Positions 17,879 to 27,469 of a stretch of 64,000 bases of DNA are shown here, one piece after another (position 1 is the first letter of the stretch; every line of letters begins with the position of its first letter). The DNA lies in NCBI GenBank assembly GCA_018817385.1, contig JAHIUA010000035.1, positions 124,001-188,000 of the forward strand, written 5' to 3'. The stretch comes from Pseudomonadota bacterium. GTDB taxonomy: Bacteria; Desulfobacterota; Desulfobulbia; Desulfobulbales; Desulfocapsaceae. The position numbers and the translations under genes were made by a program. The notes beneath the pieces are model-generated. The model searched no databases. It saw only the letters and a list, made by a program, of their open reading frames with translations, and had not been told where the DNA came from.

Positions 17879-18943
17879 CTACTCCCCTTCAAAAAGGTCC
17901 CGGTACTCTCCGTATCCCTCTTCTGCCAGCTTATCCTTGGGAATAAAGCGCAACGCCGCGGAATTGATACAGTAACGCAGGCCTGTGGGGGCCGGTCCGT
18001 CGGCAAAGACATGGCCAAGATGGGAATCACCATGGCTGCTGCGGACCTCGGTGCGCGTTGTGAAGAAGCTGCGGTCTTTTTTCTCGACAATATTTGCCGA
18101 TTCCAGCGGTTTGGTATAACTGGGCCAACCCGTACCCGATTTAAATTTGTCCTTTGAACTGAAGAGGGGTTCACCGGAGACGATGTCAACATAGATCCCT
18201 TCGCCCTTGTTGTCCCAATATTCATTACGAAAGGCGGGTTCAGTTCCTTCTTTTTGGGTCACCTTATACTGAAGATCAGTGAGACGGGAACGTAATTCCC
18301 TGTCCGAAGGTTTTCGATAGCTTCCCTGCTGCTGGGCCAGCTTTTGCGGCCACACCTTTTCCACAAAATCTTTTCTCCCAGATCCGGCCTTGTAGGCCGC
18401 ATAATGGGCATAATTTTTCTTATAGTAATCCTGGTGATACTCTTCTGCCGCATAAAAGGGCTGGCCAGGGAGAATTTCCGTCTGGATGGGTCTGGCAAAG
18501 AGACCTGACTGCTGCAAATGTTCCTTAGAGGCCTGTGCCACCTCTTTTTCCTTGTCGTTTTGATAAAAAATAGCCGTTTTATACTGGGAGCCACGGTCGG
18601 CAAACTGGCCGCCGGAATCCGTGGGATCTATCTGATGCCAAAACACTTCCACCAACTCCCCATAGGAAATTTTTGCTGGATCATAGCGCACTTGCACCGC
18701 CTCATAATGGTTGGTACGCCCCGCACTCACCTGCTCATATGTGGCTTCTTCTTTTGTACCACCACTGTATCCGGCCTGGACATCAATCACCCCTGCAAGT
18801 TGTTCAAAAGGTGGCTCCATGCACCAGAAACAGCCTCCACCGAAAACTGCCGTTCGTTCCTCTGCCATAACCAGCCTCCCATTTATTGCAAAACCCAGTA
18901 GCAAGACGGCAACTACTATGATTATCCTGAGTTGTTTTATCAC
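17879..18943 (-). CDS. msrAB: Exported bifunctional methionine sulfoxide reductase MsrA-MsrB
   Basis: A 354-residue fusion that repairs both S and R forms of methionine sulfoxide. A signal peptide (about residues 1-27, hydrophobic [14 protein letters not shown]) indicates action in the periplasm. The MsrA domain carries [12 protein letters not shown] with the catalytic Cys. The MsrB domain has [22 protein letters not shown] and the catalytic RYCINSAAL. The MsrB domain has no CxxC zinc pairs that I can see. Fusions of this order are common. A single-gene unit is likely. In an anaerobe it suggests defence against transient oxygen or hypochlorous stress. Confidence 0.94.
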   Translation of the reverse strand: MIKQLRIIIVVAVLLLGFAINGRLVMAEERTAVFGGGCFWCMEPPFEQLAGVIDVQAGYSGGTKEEATYEQVSAGRTNHYEAVQVRYDPAKISYGELVEVFWHQIDPTDSGGQFADRGSQYKTAIFYQNDKEKEVAQASKEHLQQSGLFARPIQTEILPGQPFYAAEEYHQDYYKKNYAHYAAYKAGSGRKDFVEKVWPQKLAQQQGSYRKPSDRELRSRLTDLQYKVTQKEGTEPAFRNEYWDNKGEGIYVDIVSGEPLFSSKDKFKSGTGWPSYTKPLESANIVEKKDRSFFTTRTEVRSSHGDSHLGHVFADGPAPTGLRYCINSAALRFIPKDKLAEEGYGEYRDLFEGE

Positions 18944-19078
18944 TGTCAGCCTCCTATACTTGAGAATACTTCCTATCTAGAGATTATATGCATTGCCCCC
19001 AAGTAAACAAGAAATAAAACCCATTTTTCCCTTTTCTTTTTTGGTTTCAAAATGAGATCCGAAGCGCTATAGTGGGCT

Positions 19079-20734
19079 ATGAAAAATTCAAACACATCCA
19101 AACGAACCAAATTTATCTTTGTGACAGGCGGTGTCCTTTCATCTCTTGGCAAGGGACTGGCTGCTGCTTCCATTGGCGCCCTTCTTGAATGTCGAGGACT
19201 GACCGTCACTTTCCAGAAACTCGACCCCTACATCAACGTCGATCCTGGAACCATGAATCCCTTCCAACACGGTGAGGTCTTTGTCACCGATGATGGAGCT
19301 GAGACAGATTTAGATATGGGCCATTATGAACGCTACACCAACGCGGTCATGGCTCAAAAAAACAACTACACCTCAGGCCGGATTTACTACTCAGTCATCA
19401 CCAAGGAAAGACGCGGTGAATATCTCGGCGGTACAGTGCAGGTCATCCCGCACATCACCGATGAGATCAAGGCGGCCGTGGTTCAGCTCGAAGGCAGTGT
19501 GGATGTGGCCATCATTGAAATCGGTGGCACCGTCGGTGATATAGAAGGCCTGCCCTTTATCGAAGCCATCCGCCAGTTGCGCGGCGATCTGGGTCGAGAA
19601 AATACCCTCTATATCCACCTCACTCTGATCCCCTACATCCGGGCAGCCGGTGAAGTCAAGACCAAGCCCACCCAGCACTCTGTTCGAGAACTGCGGGCAG
19701 ACGGCATCCAACCGGATATCCTGGTCTGTCGCACCGAAGTCCCCCTGGGCGACGACCTCAAGGCCAAGATCGGACTCTTTTGTGACGTCTCCACCGATGC
19801 AGTCATCACCGCCATTGATGTAGACAGCATCTACGAGCTGCCGCTGAGCCTGCACAAGGAGGGGATCGATAGCAAGATTCTCGAACTCCTGAACATCTGG
19901 ACAGGAAAACCAAATATTGAGCCCTGGGAAGAACTGGTTCACAAGATCAAGAATCCCAAAGATACCATCACCATCGCTATCACCGGAAAATATGTAGACC
20001 TCACCGAATCTTACAAGAGCCTGCACGAATCCCTGATCCATGGTGGGGTAGCCAATGATGTCAAGGTGGAGCTACGCTACATCAGCGCCGAAGACCTGGA
20101 AGATAAAGACCCTGCCGCCCTGCTCGAAGGCTGCCACGGCATTCTGGTTCCCGGCGGTTTCGGTCAACGTGGCGTGGAAGGAAAGATCAAGGCCATTACC
20201 TATGCCCGGAAAAACAAGATTCCCTTCTTCGGCATCTGTCTGGGTATGCAGCTGGCGGTTGTGGAATATGCCCGCAATGTGCTGGGCCTGAAACAAGCCA
20301 ACTCCACTGAACTTGATGAAAAAACGCCGGATCCGGTTATCTTTCTGATCAAGGAGTGGTTTGATTACCGTACCAAGCAGATGCAGGTCCGTGACAAGAC
20401 CTCGGACCTGGGCGGCACCCTCCGCCTTGGCGCCTATCCCTGTATCCTCAGTGAAAATACCTTCGCCAAAAAGGCCTACAAAGAGAACGAAATCTCCGAA
20501 AGGCACCGCCATCGCTTTGAGTTCAACAACGACTACCGGGCTCAGCTGGAAGAAAAAGGCCTGGTCGTCTCCGGGACCTCTCCGGATAACAATCTTGTTG
20601 AAATTGTCGAGATCGCCGAGCACCCCTGGTTCCTCGGCTGCCAGTTTCACCCCGAATTCAAATCCAAGCCAATGAAGCCGCATCCCCTCTTTACCGACTT
20701 CATTGCCGCAGCCATCATTCATAAGGCGCTATAA
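19079..20734 (+). CDS. pyrG: CTP synthase
   Basis: A 551-residue enzyme that makes CTP from UTP, ATP and glutamine. The N-terminal synthase domain starts [20 protein letters not shown] (P-loop) and has the [11 protein letters not shown] block. The C-terminal class I glutaminase has PGGFGQRG, the nucleophile Cys in [10 protein letters not shown], and the His-x-Glu of FHPEFKSKP. Length is standard. Its stop overlaps the kdsA ATG by one base, so pyrG-kdsA-kdsC-lptC form an operon, an arrangement common in Gram-negative bacteria. CTP is also the co-substrate for CMP-KDO. Confidence 0.97.
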   Translation: MKNSNTSKRTKFIFVTGGVLSSLGKGLAAASIGALLECRGLTVTFQKLDPYINVDPGTMNPFQHGEVFVTDDGAETDLDMGHYERYTNAVMAQKNNYTSGRIYYSVITKERRGEYLGGTVQVIPHITDEIKAAVVQLEGSVDVAIIEIGGTVGDIEGLPFIEAIRQLRGDLGRENTLYIHLTLIPYIRAAGEVKTKPTQHSVRELRADGIQPDILVCRTEVPLGDDLKAKIGLFCDVSTDAVITAIDVDSIYELPLSLHKEGIDSKILELLNIWTGKPNIEPWEELVHKIKNPKDTITIAITGKYVDLTESYKSLHESLIHGGVANDVKVELRYISAEDLEDKDPAALLEGCHGILVPGGFGQRGVEGKIKAITYARKNKIPFFGICLGMQLAVVEYARNVLGLKQANSTELDEKTPDPVIFLIKEWFDYRTKQMQVRDKTSDLGGTLRLGAYPCILSENTFAKKAYKENEISERHRHRFEFNNDYRAQLEEKGLVVSGTSPDNNLVEIVEIAEHPWFLGCQFHPEFKSKPMKPHPLFTDFIAAAIIHKAL

Positions 20735-21576
20735 TGGTTTCTGTTTCACCTGTTCCTGTCGCCACCCCTGATGGAAACGGAATAGAGGTCGGTACAGGTC
20801 AGCCCCTGCTTCTTATTGCCGGCCCCTGTGCCCTGGAATCTGAAGAGCTGGCACGCAGAGTGGCAGGAGAGATGCAGGAGATCTGTGCCCTACTCGGCCT
20901 CTCTTACGTCTTCAAGGCCTCCTTTGACAAGGCCAATCGAACCTCACTTGACTCTTACCGAGGGCCAGGCCTGGAAGAGGGCCTTTCTATCCTCTCCCGG
21001 ATCCGGGAAGAGATGCAGGTTCCGGTCGTCTCTGATATCCATGAATGCAGCCAGGTGGCACCCGCTGCCGAGGTCCTCGATATCCTCCAGATTCCAGCCT
21101 TTCTCTGCAGACAGACCGACCTGTTGGTGGCAGCAGCACGAACCAACAAACCGATCAACCTGAAAAAAGGCCAGTTTGTCTCACCCTGGGATATGGAAAA
21201 TGGAGTCAACAAGATTCGAGGTGCCGGAGGCAATAAGATCATGCTCGTCGAACGGGGCGCAAGCTTTGGCTACAACAACCTGGTGGTGGACATGCGTTCC
21301 CTTCCGGTCATGCGTGGCTTTGACTGTCCTGTAATCTATGATGCTACCCATTCCGTGCAACTGCCTGGCGGGGCAGGAGGTTCCTCCGGCGGCCAGCGGG
21401 AATTTATTGCTCCCCTCTCTCGTGCAGCTGTGGCCGCAGGCATCGACGGATTGTTCATGGAAGTGCATCCAGATCCTGACAAGGCCCTCTGTGACGGCCC
21501 CAACTCCATCGCCCTTGACCGCATCGAGGAACTCCTCCTTCAGCTTGTGCGAATTCGTGAAGCGGTCGCTCCTTAA
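20734..21576 (+). CDS. kdsA: 3-deoxy-8-phosphooctulonate synthase
   Basis: A 280-residue TIM-barrel enzyme that joins phosphoenolpyruvate and arabinose 5-phosphate to make KDO-8-phosphate for lipopolysaccharide inner core. Motifs seen: [11 protein letters not shown] at the start, [31 protein letters not shown] and [18 protein letters not shown]. Whether it is the metal-dependent class cannot be settled with certainty by eye. It starts on the pyrG stop codon. Confidence 0.95.
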   Translation: MVSVSPVPVATPDGNGIEVGTGQPLLLIAGPCALESEELARRVAGEMQEICALLGLSYVFKASFDKANRTSLDSYRGPGLEEGLSILSRIREEMQVPVVSDIHECSQVAPAAEVLDILQIPAFLCRQTDLLVAAARTNKPINLKKGQFVSPWDMENGVNKIRGAGGNKIMLVERGASFGYNNLVVDMRSLPVMRGFDCPVIYDATHSVQLPGGAGGSSGGQREFIAPLSRAAVAAGIDGLFMEVHPDPDKALCDGPNSIALDRIEELLLQLVRIREAVAP

Positions 21577-21599
21577 CTCTTCATCCTTAAGGACCTCTC

Positions 21600-22250
21600 A
21601 TGGATAATAACTCCTGCTCCACCCCATCACAACCCGGTGCCTACCCCTCCGACTGCGAAGTAGTTGAAGGCTACCGCCGCATCGCCCGGGAAAAGGCCAG
21701 CCAGGAAGGACGCAGCCAGGCTTGGCAGACAACACTGGCCAAGGCTAAGCCAATCAAACTCCTCCTTCTTGATGTGGATGGAGTGCTCACTGACGGCAGC
21801 CTTATTTACTCCCATGAAGGCAAAGAATCCAAGGCCTTTAACACCCAGGACGGTTTTGGTCTGCGCATACTCCAGGACGCAGGGGTGGAAGTAGGTATCA
21901 TCACCGCCAGGACTTCTGAAGCACTCAGTCGCCGCAGTGAGGATCTGAAGATCTCTCACCTGTACCAGGGTGCAATGAACAAGCTTGAAGCCTACAAGGA
22001 GATCATCAAAAAAACTGGCCTCAAACCCTTTGAAATTGCCTACATGGGAGATGACTGGCTGGACATGGTACTCCTCACCCGAGTTGGTCTCGCAGCTGCT
22101 CCGGCCAATGCCGTGAGGGAAGTCAAGGAAATGGCGCACTACACCTGCCAACAGTCAGGTGGCCATGGCGCCGTGCGTGAACTCTGCGACCTGATCCTTG
22201 AGGCCCAGGACAGATACAAGGAATTTTTTCAACTCTACATGAATCGATGA
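21600..22250 (+). CDS. kdsC: KDO-8-phosphate phosphatase (HAD family) with N-terminal extension
   Basis: A 216-residue HAD phosphatase that removes phosphate from KDO-8-P. The catalytic motif LLLLDVDGVLTDG begins near residue 56, so there is an extra N-terminal region of about 50 polar residues not found in the usual 170-190 residue KdsC. Later motifs are GIITARTSEAL and YMGDDWLDM. The start has an aagga ribosome site 6 bases upstream, so the extension is probably translated. It lies between kdsA and lptC, overlapping lptC by 4 bases. Confidence 0.93.
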   Translation: MDNNSCSTPSQPGAYPSDCEVVEGYRRIAREKASQEGRSQAWQTTLAKAKPIKLLLLDVDGVLTDGSLIYSHEGKESKAFNTQDGFGLRILQDAGVEVGIITARTSEALSRRSEDLKISHLYQGAMNKLEAYKEIIKKTGLKPFEIAYMGDDWLDMVLLTRVGLAAAPANAVREVKEMAHYTCQQSGGHGAVRELCDLILEAQDRYKEFFQLYMNR

Positions 22251-22825
22251 CCTCATCAAGACGTTTGGTCTGGCTCATCCCTCTGATCCTTTTTCTCACC
22301 TTCCCCCTGTGGCGTTTTCCAGTGGCCGGCTTCCTTTCGCCCCGTGGAGGATACGACCCCTCCCTTGCCGAACGTCCCCTGGACGAACACAACTTCAACA
22401 TGGGTACTGTCCATATCACCCAGAGTGAAGAGGGCAAAACCACCCTTGAGATCGTGGCGGACAAGGCCTTTACCGGCGCCAGTGTCAACGAGGTGCGCAT
22501 GGACAATGTGGACGCCGTCATTACCGGTAAAGACAATGAACAGACCTTTATTACTGCCCGGCGCGGGATCCTGGACAAGCAAGCCGCCGTCCTTACCATG
22601 ATAGACGAAGTGGTGGTCATCAAACCAAAAGACAAGCTGGAGCTCTACAGCGATCTCCTGATCTACAACGATAACACCAAGATGGTCCACTCACCTGGAA
22701 AGACTCGGCTGGTCGGCAATCAAATAAAGATCCGAGGAATCAATCTCCTCGTCAACACTCAGACTCAAGCCTATGATCTGGGTGGCCGTGTCCACTGCAG
22801 GCTCACCGGCTTTGCCAACCCATAG
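22247..22825 (+). CDS. lptC: LPS export protein LptC
   Basis: A 192-residue bitopic protein. One N-terminal membrane segment (about residues 7-23) is followed by a periplasmic beta-jellyroll with the LptC pattern of short strands (TTLEIVADKAF, DNVDAVI, VVIKPKDKLELYSDLLIYND). LptC links the LptBFG transporter to LptA in lipopolysaccharide export. It overlaps kdsC by 4 bases. lptA and lptB, often next, are absent because the operon ends here against the convergent hydrogenase genes. Confidence 0.85.
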   Translation: MTSSRRLVWLIPLILFLTFPLWRFPVAGFLSPRGGYDPSLAERPLDEHNFNMGTVHITQSEEGKTTLEIVADKAFTGASVNEVRMDNVDAVITGKDNEQTFITARRGILDKQAAVLTMIDEVVVIKPKDKLELYSDLLIYNDNTKMVHSPGKTRLVGNQIKIRGINLLVNTQTQAYDLGGRVHCRLTGFANP

Positions 22826-22861
22826 GCCGCATTTTTCATCGAAATTTACTGCGAAACAGCA

Positions 22862-24136
22862 CTAATGCACCGAGCAGGAGATGCAGGGGTCATATGCACG
22901 AACCAGCATCTCTGCCAGGCGCCGAATTTCCTGATCGCCTTTTCCCTGGTCTGCCATTGCGGCCGCCAGTTCATGGAGGTCATAGTGGATATTGGCGTTG
23001 TTCTGACTGGTGGGAATAACACAGTCGGCCTTTGTTATGTGCCCCCTGGAATCAAAGCTATAAGAGTGATAAAGGATTCCCCGGGGCACCTCCACCGCCC
23101 CCACGCCGCAGCCTTCCCTCGGGGTCACGACCTGTCTCACCTCCTGCCAGGGGCTTCCCAGAAGCTCCTCGATGAGGCGAATAGAATCCTCAACCACGTG
23201 CACGCTCTCCACCAGCTGAGCAATATTATTCATATAGGGGTTATGATTGACAGCAGTCAAGCCCAGAGAAGCAGCTATCTCCCTGGCCAGAGGATGGAGG
23301 AAGGAGAAATTGTTGTTGGTCCGGGCCAGAGCCCCCACGGCCATACTTTCCCGGGAAAGCCTGCTCCACTTGGAGGTGGAGTGGTTTACCATGTATTCGT
23401 TGGTCATGGCCAGGTATTCATCTTCCCCTTTCACCACCCCATCGCTGGAAATGATCTGACCACCGATAAAGGGATAACTCCCCTCTCCCTGCAATGAGAC
23501 CCATTCCGTTTCCCGAATGAACTCGGGAAGAGTGAAGGAAGCAAAAAGTTTTGCTGCCTGTTTGAGATCGGGAATAATCGCCTGCAGCCGTCGCCCAAGG
23601 GCCGCCAGGGCGGAACGATCCGGCAACATCGTAAAGCCACCGACCACCGTACGAGTGGGATGGAGTCGCCTCCCTCCGATGAGATCAGCCCCGTCGTTGG
23701 CCAGGAGCTTGATTCTCGCTGCCCGCTGGACCTCGTCCGGATGGGGCGCAAGGAGTTCCAGGACGCTGCTCGCATTGAGGAAATCGGGCGCGGCCAGGAA
23801 ATAGAGATGGAGGATGTGACTCTGCAGGGTCTCCATATGTTTGAGGAGGAGACGCAGTTTCTCCGTCTGCGGAGAGGGTGTCAAAGCAAAGGCCCTCTCC
23901 ACCGCCCTGATACTGGCCAGGGTATGGCCGATGGAACAGATGCCGCAGATACGACCACAGATATAGGGCGCATTTTCATACCTCTTGCCCACCAGCATGG
24001 CCTCGAAAAAACGGGGTGTTTCCACCACATCCCAACTGGCCTTTTCTACCTGACCATCCTTGATGCGAATCTCGATATTGCCGTGACCCTCCACCCTGGT
24101 CAGGTGCTTGACACTGATATCACATGTAAGTTTCAT
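22862..24136 (-). CDS. hydA: [NiFe]-hydrogenase large (alpha) subunit, group 3b type
   Basis: A 424-residue catalytic subunit holding the NiFe(CN)2CO centre. The two Cys pairs are RICGICSIGH (N-terminal) and DPCISCSVH (C-terminal). The protein ends directly at the His of the second motif, with no cleavable extension after it, so processing by an endopeptidase may not be needed. Its order after hydB, hydG and hydD matches the Pyrococcus soluble hydrogenase (sulfhydrogenase), which couples H2 to NADP(H). Its ATG overlaps the hydD stop. Nickel needed for it may come from the Nik system at 27.5 and 36.8 kb. Confidence 0.93.
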   Translation of the reverse strand: MKLTCDISVKHLTRVEGHGNIEIRIKDGQVEKASWDVVETPRFFEAMLVGKRYENAPYICGRICGICSIGHTLASIRAVERAFALTPSPQTEKLRLLLKHMETLQSHILHLYFLAAPDFLNASSVLELLAPHPDEVQRAARIKLLANDGADLIGGRRLHPTRTVVGGFTMLPDRSALAALGRRLQAIIPDLKQAAKLFASFTLPEFIRETEWVSLQGEGSYPFIGGQIISSDGVVKGEDEYLAMTNEYMVNHSTSKWSRLSRESMAVGALARTNNNFSFLHPLAREIAASLGLTAVNHNPYMNNIAQLVESVHVVEDSIRLIEELLGSPWQEVRQVVTPREGCGVGAVEVPRGILYHSYSFDSRGHITKADCVIPTSQNNANIHYDLHELAAAMADQGKGDQEIRRLAEMLVRAYDPCISCSVH

Positions 24137-24942
24137 TGCCCCTGCCCTTTTTCTTGTTCACCTTTCATCTCCGCAAGAATACGGTGAAAACCGCCAAAAC
24201 ATTCCATACGATCGAGCATGACCTCCTCCGAGATGTTGTGCCTGCGGATGACCTGCCGAAACTGAGAAATATTGGCTTCATCGGCAGGCCCCCTGCACCC
24301 CCAGCAGCCCATGCGGTTATCGGGACACCAGGAATCACAGCCCGCTCTGGTAATGGGACCGAGACAGGGCTCCCCTAACTCAAAGAGACAGGTATTGCCC
24401 TTGGCTGTACATTCCATACAGACCGGATACCTGGGATGTTCCACAGATTTGCCCAGAACCAGATTGGTAACGATCTCCTCCACCTCTTCCTTTTTGACCG
24501 GGCAGCCGTATATCGAGAGATCAACATCCACGTAGGCGGACAGAGGCTGGGTTTCTCTAGTCTCAACCGGATGGTCGCCGTAGACCTCCCTTTTCACCCA
24601 TTCCAGGTCGTGAAAACGGTTCTTGAGCTGATTGACCCCACCAAAACAGGCACAAGAGCCCAGGGCCACCAGCACTCTCGCCTGTTTGCGGATCTTCCGC
24701 AAATGCTCCTCCTCATCGGCCCGGGTAACGCTCCCCTCCACAAAGGCAATCTCATAGTCATCACTCCTGGTACTCATGGCCTCGCGAAAGTTGACAATCT
24801 CCACCAGAGAGAGAAAGCTAAAGAGGCTGGCCTCGTTATTCAGGATCTGCAACTGGCAGCCCTCGCAGGAGGAAAGCTCGAAGAAAGCTACCCGAGGCCG
24901 TTTAATCTCCACGCCCAGATAACTGCGTCCATTCTTCTTCAT
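24133..24942 (-). CDS. hydD: [NiFe]-hydrogenase small (delta) subunit, group 3b type
   Basis: A 269-residue electron-transfer subunit with three Fe-S clusters. The proximal-cluster Cys residues are in SSCEGCQ and CACFGG. Further Cys sets are CMECTAKGNTC, GEPCLGP, CDSWCPDNRMGCWGC. There is no twin-arginine signal, so the enzyme is cytoplasmic, as expected for group 3. The frame is open to 25104, but the ATG at 24942 has a good agggga site and starts just before the conserved region. A hairpin-rich gap of 158 bases separates it from hydG. Confidence 0.93.
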   Translation of the reverse strand: MKKNGRSYLGVEIKRPRVAFFELSSCEGCQLQILNNEASLFSFLSLVEIVNFREAMSTRSDDYEIAFVEGSVTRADEEEHLRKIRKQARVLVALGSCACFGGVNQLKNRFHDLEWVKREVYGDHPVETRETQPLSAYVDVDLSIYGCPVKKEEVEEIVTNLVLGKSVEHPRYPVCMECTAKGNTCLFELGEPCLGPITRAGCDSWCPDNRMGCWGCRGPADEANISQFRQVIRRHNISEEVMLDRMECFGGFHRILAEMKGEQEKGQGQ

Positions 24943-24992
24943 AATGATCCCCTCTTCCTTCGTCTCAATTGTAACGTGATCCCCATATCTTC

Positions 24993-25099
24993 GGAGGCCT
25001 TTCCAGGTGCCGAAGATTTTCGCGATCAGAACGTTCAGCAATACACCCGTATGCTGAACGTTCTGATCGCAGAAAGATTCAGTGCCTGGGAAGGCCACC
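24993..25099. repeat. Large hairpin between hydG and hydD
   Basis: The inner arms are 18 bases, perfect: GCGATCAGAACGTTCAGC at 25022-25039 and its reverse complement at 25053-25070. An added ATAC/GTAT pair closes a 4-base loop. The outer flanks also pair (GGCCTTTCCAGG near 24996 with CCTGGGAAGGCC near 25085), giving one structure of about 107 bp. It is the only sizeable gap inside an otherwise overlapping operon. Confidence 0.85.
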
Positions 25100-25100
25100 C

Positions 25101-26003
25101 TCAAATAGCTTCTTTCATGTTCATTACTTCCCAGTAATCAAAAACCGGCCCGCTGAGACAGGTGTACGTTGCACCGATATTACAGCGGCAGCATTTCCCT
25201 CGCCCACAGTGCATACGCCTTTCCAGAGAGACAAAAATTTTCTGCATGGGCAGGCCAGCGGCGATCAGCATATTGCAGACAAAGGTAAACATCACCGGTG
25301 GTCCGCAGACAATGGCAAAGGTATTTTGGGACAGGTTTCCTGAAGACTGTTCTATGCGCTGTTCAAGAATATCAGTGATCCGCCCCACAGGGCCGGTCCA
25401 ATCAGGGTCGCCTTCATCGACGATGATCTCGAGATTGATATCAAACTGGCGCCACATCTGGTGCTGATAGGTAAAGAGAAGCTCCGAGGGTTTGCGGGCT
25501 CCGTAGATAATATCAACCCGTTTATAACGACTGCGATTTTCCAAGACAGAGAAGAGGGGAGCTCTGAGCGGGGCAATACCAAGTCCACCGGCGATAAGGA
25601 GGATATCACTCCCCTCCATTTTTTCCATCGGGAAGCCAGTGCCGAAAGGCCCGCTGATTCCGACCACCGTCCCACAAAGAACCCGGTCCAGAAAATGGGT
25701 CAAGTTCCCCACTGCCCTGATGCAGAGTTCAATATCTCCATGCCGGGTGGGTGAAGAAGATATGGAAAAAGGACCTTCCCCGATACCCGGCAGCTCAAGC
25801 ATCACAAACTGACCCGGTTGAAAACTGAAACGCTTCCGTAACTGCGGATCCACAATCCTGAGCTGGTAGAGTTTCTCGGTTGCCGTCAAGGGGTAGATAC
25901 CGGTAATTTCGGCCTGGTAACTGTATTCAAAACTCGTCAGGTCAGTCTTTCGTGACACTCTGCCCTGGCGCGGCATGATATCGACAAACTCCAGTTTACT
26001 CAT
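25101..26003 (-). CDS. hydG: Hydrogenase gamma subunit, FAD/NAD(P)-binding with [2Fe-2S]
   Basis: A 300-residue flavoprotein of the ferredoxin-NADP reductase family. The FAD part has FQPGQFVMLELPGIGEGPFS, the NAD(P) part has LIAGGLGIAPLRAPL and CGPPVMF, and the C-terminal Cys cluster CGRGKCCRC...YTC binds [2Fe-2S]. It passes electrons between NAD(P)H and the hydrogenase core. The frame is open to 26309, but the conserved part begins at the ATG at 26003 (MSKLEFVDIMPRQGR). That start overlaps the end of hydB by 8 bases. Confidence 0.92.
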   Translation of the reverse strand: MSKLEFVDIMPRQGRVSRKTDLTSFEYSYQAEITGIYPLTATEKLYQLRIVDPQLRKRFSFQPGQFVMLELPGIGEGPFSISSSPTRHGDIELCIRAVGNLTHFLDRVLCGTVVGISGPFGTGFPMEKMEGSDILLIAGGLGIAPLRAPLFSVLENRSRYKRVDIIYGARKPSELLFTYQHQMWRQFDINLEIIVDEGDPDWTGPVGRITDILEQRIEQSSGNLSQNTFAIVCGPPVMFTFVCNMLIAAGLPMQKIFVSLERRMHCGRGKCCRCNIGATYTCLSGPVFDYWEVMNMKEAI

Positions 26004-27045
26004 CCTCTTCCTCCTGACCGCGGACACTGGCAATGACCTCCGGGACGGTAATTCCTGCCAGACATGCCTGGCCACACCGACCGCAGCCGACACACAGGGG
26101 CTCTTCATAGACCTCCTGAAAGCCGCGGTGTTTATGATAGTAGCGATACTTGAGACGGGAAGAACTGTCCGGCCGAAAATTATGATTCCCTGCGACCTCA
26201 GCAAAATCGATGAGATTACAGGAATAAAGCTGGCGAATCTTGGAGGCACCCTGCAGATCAGGATCCACATGCTCGCGTACCCCGTAACAGTAACAGGTCG
26301 GACAGACATTGGCGCAGGTGCCGCAGGAAAGACACCGTCTTCCCCACTCCTCCCAGACCGGTGACTGAAATTCCAGATCCAGGATCTTGGTGAGGTCCGA
26401 GGTGTCTACCTGACAACTGAAGGCCTGATTTCTGGCCTCGACCGTCTCCACAAAGCGGCGATGATCCTCTTCGTCAGGTTCCTCGGTCGGGATCTGCTGG
26501 AGGATGTCCCAGGCCCGAGCCGACTGGATCTCGACAAAATAGCGGTCACCAAGGTCGGTGAGCAGCATGTCAAAGCCGTGCAGTACGGTGTCGGTGCCCA
26601 TGGAACGGCAGAAACAAAAGGGTTGGGGATGACAGTCTATACCGATGATGAACATATTCCGTCGTTTGGCGGTATAAAAGGGATCGGGATAAATCTGTTC
26701 GCTGAGGACCTTGTCCAACTTATTCAAGGCATTGATATCACAGGCATGAACACCAAAAAAGACGTGCTGTTTATAGATATTAAGATCGACGTATTTCTCC
26801 CAGCTGTCGTCTTCGACCTTAAAAGAACTGAGGGTCTCCTGAAAGGGAAGCACAAATGGCTTCAGGGAGTGGGTGGTGGTGGTAAAATCGAGACGGAGAT
26901 CCTGAAAATCATAGAGGTAGTCAAAGGCAAAGAGCTCTCTGCCCTTCTTTGACTTCCCCCGGCTCACCGGCCCCACCACATGGTTTACGGCAAGAATTTC
27001 ATACAACGTTTCCAGTTCGTTCCTGGCAAAGACCCTGAACAGCAT
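25996..27045 (-). CDS. hydB: Hydrogenase beta subunit, 4Fe-4S protein
   Basis: A 349-residue electron-transfer subunit with two C-terminal ferredoxin-type clusters: CLSCGTCANVCPTCYC and CVGCGRCGQACLAGI. The mid-region GIDCHPQPFCFCRSMGT is typical of the sulfhydrogenase beta family. The frame is open to a GTG at 27114, but the ATG at 27045 is preceded by ggaggg at ideal spacing and starts MLFRVFARNELETLY, so I prefer it. First gene of hydBGDA. Its promoter should lie in 27046-27469, shared with divergent nikK. Confidence 0.92.
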   Translation of the reverse strand: MLFRVFARNELETLYEILAVNHVVGPVSRGKSKKGRELFAFDYLYDFQDLRLDFTTTTHSLKPFVLPFQETLSSFKVEDDSWEKYVDLNIYKQHVFFGVHACDINALNKLDKVLSEQIYPDPFYTAKRRNMFIIGIDCHPQPFCFCRSMGTDTVLHGFDMLLTDLGDRYFVEIQSARAWDILQQIPTEEPDEEDHRRFVETVEARNQAFSCQVDTSDLTKILDLEFQSPVWEEWGRRCLSCGTCANVCPTCYCYGVREHVDPDLQGASKIRQLYSCNLIDFAEVAGNHNFRPDSSSRLKYRYYHKHRGFQEVYEEPLCVGCGRCGQACLAGITVPEVIASVRGQEEEDE

Positions 27046-27307
27046 ACTCTTCCCTCCATAATAGGGACCCAGTCTCTCTTCGCTGAATCCAGCTGTGAGA
27101 GCTTTCATTTTCACAAACTGTGTATTTGCAATCTATCAAACAATTGGCCCTTTGGATATATAATTTTTTTCCCTACCGTTCTTTCACCGAGCCACATACA
27201 AAAAATCAGGAGCACATACCGCATCTTCGCGAAAAAAATGACAAAAAGGAAGAGACCAGACTTGACATTCGGATCGTCCGCCGCTACTATCATACAAATT
27301 TAGAATT

Positions 27308-27370
27308 CGTGTTACCTGCTGATTTCGGCACCGGGAGGTTTCCTCCTTTTTTTGCCCCGCCAGTAACACG
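27308..27370 (+). promoter_or_regulatory. Nested inverted repeat upstream of nikK with GTGTTAC/GTAACAC arms
   Basis: CGTGTTAC (27308-27315) and GTAACACG (27363-27370) are exact inverted arms 47 bases apart. Between them is a small hairpin, GGAGG (27334-27338) and CCTCC (27342-27346), followed by seven T. The arms contain the same 7-mers as the palindromic site before nikR. It could be NikR half-sites, an attenuator, or both. Confidence 0.45.
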
Positions 27371-27469
27371 ATTATTTTTTTTATCACACCCACTGCTGCT
27401 GGATTTTCGTTCCCATATGGTACCAATCGAAACCGATTCAACGGCATCACTACCCACAAGGAGGACCTG

